A DNA stretch of 23,936 nucleotides from Desulfobulbus sp. (GTDB lineage Bacteria; Desulfobacterota; Desulfobulbia; Desulfobulbales; Desulfobulbaceae): positions 1-23,936 of the forward strand of contig JAQUEZ010000084.1 of NCBI GenBank assembly GCA_028684915.1, written 5' to 3'. Shown piece after piece: positions 22,786 through 23,936 of the stretch. Both the position numbers and the translations under genes were made by a program. The notes below the pieces were generated by a model. It worked only from the letters and a program-made list of their open reading frames with translations, did not search any database and had not been told where the DNA came from. The number at the start of each line of letters is the position of its first letter. Within the stretch, counting starts at the first letter, position 1.

Positions 22786-23936
22786 TTATCGAAAACCGCT
22801 CTCTTGGTGCTTTTGCGCAATGGTGTCGGCCAATAGCTCCAGTGCGGAAAAGGTAGCCTGCTCGGGCATACCCTTGCATAGAACCGGCTCCAGCACCTCG
22901 ACTTTGAGATTGCCGATCATCCCGGCTAAAGCTTCCACGGTCTTACCTCCCCAACCATAGGAACCGATGATGGAAAGGTATTGCGCCTTTGGCCGTAGGG
23001 CATTGGCGAGAAAGGCGGCATGGGCCGCGAGCGGATGAGGCCCGGCGAGGACAGTTGGCGTTCCGACGACAATGGTGCCAGCATCGACCAGCGCCATGGC
23101 CAGCTTGCCGATATCTGTGACAGTGAGATTGAACAGTTCGACCGTGACGCCCCGTTCAGTGAGGGCTGCGGTCAGATAGTCAACCATCATTCGCGTGCTG
23201 CCGTGCATGCTGACGAAGGGGAGCACTACGAGGTTACGGGGAGGCTGTAGGACCCAATCGCGATAGGCCTCAAGAATCCAGGCCGGTTGATCGTATATTT
23301 GTCCGTGGCTTGGAGCGATCATCTGCAGGGGCAAGTTGGCCAGTTTTTCCAAATTTTTTGCGATAATATTTCGAAACGGTAGCATGATTTCGCCGAAATA
23401 CCTCTTTGCCGACTCGTATACCCTTCCCTGGTCGGTGACGAACAGATCACTGGCGGCAATGTGAGCACCGAAAAAATCGCAACTGAATAGGATCTGGTCC
23501 TCCTCAAGATAGGTGACCATGGTTTCCGGCCAATGCACCCAGGGGGTATGAATGAAACGCAGGGTTTTGTCGCCAAGCGAGAGGATTTCGCCATCAGCCA
23601 CAGGAACAAAAGTATCCTCCGGCAGGTGGAGGTGGTCCATGAGCAGGGCTTTGGCCTTGGGGGTCGTGACCACCTTGGCTTGCGGATACCGTGCCAGCAC
23701 GTGGGGAATGGCTCCGGAGTGATCCTGTTCCGCATGGTGGGAGACAATGAAATCGATGGTGGCCACACCATCCAACTGTTTGCTGAGCAGATCCAGCATC
23801 GCCGGGTCCACCGTGTCAAGCAAGGCTGTATGGGTGCTTCCTTCGATGAGGTAGGCGTTGTAGGACGTTCCGTCGGGAAGGGGGATGAGAGAGTCAAACA
23901 GGCGCCTGTCCCAATCGATAGCGCCCAGCCAGTGGA
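22786..23936 (-). CDS. Flavodiiron protein (A-type flavoprotein, oxygen/NO reductase), partial at right edge
   Basis: The frame enters at the right edge (HWLGAIDWDRRLFDSLIPLP), so only the first 15 or so residues are missing and about 383 are visible. The metallo-beta-lactamase-like domain keeps its di-iron ligands: HHAEQDHSG (H-x-E-x-D-H), WVHWPET (His), CDFFGAH (Asp) and SHGQIY (His). A flavodoxin-like FMN domain follows (VLPFVSMHGSTRMMVDYLTA, then VGTPTVLAGPHPLAAHAAFL and SIIGSYGWGGKTVEAL). Family members reduce O2 to water or NO to N2O in anaerobes, with electrons from rubredoxin; no rubredoxin domain or gene is visible. It leads a co-oriented block with DUF488, tandem DUF1566 and NapH-like genes. 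Confidence 0.92.
   Translation of the reverse strand, partial: HWLGAIDWDRRLFDSLIPLPDGTSYNAYLIEGSTHTALLDTVDPAMLDLLSKQLDGVATIDFIVSHHAEQDHSGAIPHVLARYPQAKVVTTPKAKALLMDHLHLPEDTFVPVADGEILSLGDKTLRFIHTPWVHWPETMVTYLEEDQILFSCDFFGAHIAASDLFVTDQGRVYESAKRYFGEIMLPFRNIIAKNLEKLANLPLQMIAPSHGQIYDQPAWILEAYRDWVLQPPRNLVVLPFVSMHGSTRMMVDYLTAALTERGVTVELFNLTVTDIGKLAMALVDAGTIVVGTPTVLAGPHPLAAHAAFLANALRPKAQYLSIIGSYGWGGKTVEALAGMIGNLKVEVLEPVLCKGMPEQATFSALELLADTIAQKHQESGFR

Noticed and set aside
1..23936. CRISPR array, tRNA or rRNA genes
   Set aside because: No regularly spaced repeats, cloverleaf with CCA end or conserved rRNA segments were noticed on either strand.

Overview
The window looks like chromosomal DNA of an anaerobic Gram-negative bacterium, most plausibly a sulfate- or sulfur-metabolising Desulfobacterota (Desulfobulbus-like) or a relative. 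This is inferred from gene content: a flavodiiron oxygen/NO reductase, a NapH-type polyferredoxin, DUF1566 proteins, FNR-type sites, a decayed NrfA-like cytochrome, Rnk paralogues and an NtrB/NtrC-like pair. No rRNA, tRNA or CRISPR array was seen. The architecture is patchwork: well-built genes alternate with AT-rich or gene-poor spacers of 0.3 to 1.6 kb that hold decayed genes and inverted repeats, as in an accessory or repeatedly invaded region.

Layout. (1) 1-1289, minus strand: a phage/ICE-type recombination pair, a Rad52-like single-strand annealing protein followed by a PD-(D/E)XK (Cas4/RecB-like) exonuclease that runs off the left edge. (2) 1290-2871: a gene-poor stretch with an unusually dense run of perfect hairpins (1312-1779), an intrinsic terminator, a hidden 40-residue membrane protein and the stump of an aldo/keto reductase. 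(3) 2872-4924: two Rnk (GreA/B-C domain) paralogues flanking a CBS-domain protein. (4) 4950-5204: a short non-coding element with ISL3-like terminal inverted repeats. (5) 5211-9426, minus strand: a membrane sensor kinase that has lost its phospho-acceptor histidine, an AT-rich spacer full of inverted repeats with a perfect FNR-type box, a YitT membrane protein preceded by an intrinsic terminator hairpin, and a FemAB/FemX aminoacyltransferase. (6) 10380-12938, plus strand: a cytosolic histidine kinase and an NtrC-type sigma54 activator. (7) 13152-13874, minus strand: an MgtC/SapB membrane protein. (8) 14176-14613: a frameshifted C-terminal relic of an NrfA-like multihaem cytochrome. (9) 14665-18402, plus strand: a tightly coupled TetR / HlyD-type adaptor / FtsX-like permease / LolD-like ATPase operon with a perfect 28-bp operator palindrome. 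(10) 18741-23936, minus strand: flavodiiron protein (cut by the right edge), DUF488, tandem-DUF1566, NapH-like Fe-S membrane protein and a separate DUF1566 gene with an FNR-like site upstream.

How the parts may work together. The right block looks like an oxygen/nitrosative-stress and electron-transfer neighbourhood. The efflux operon is a self-contained, self-repressed export system. The two-component pair has all its catalytic motifs. The left edge belongs to a mobile element or prophage. All functional statements rest on motif recognition by eye; no database search was run.
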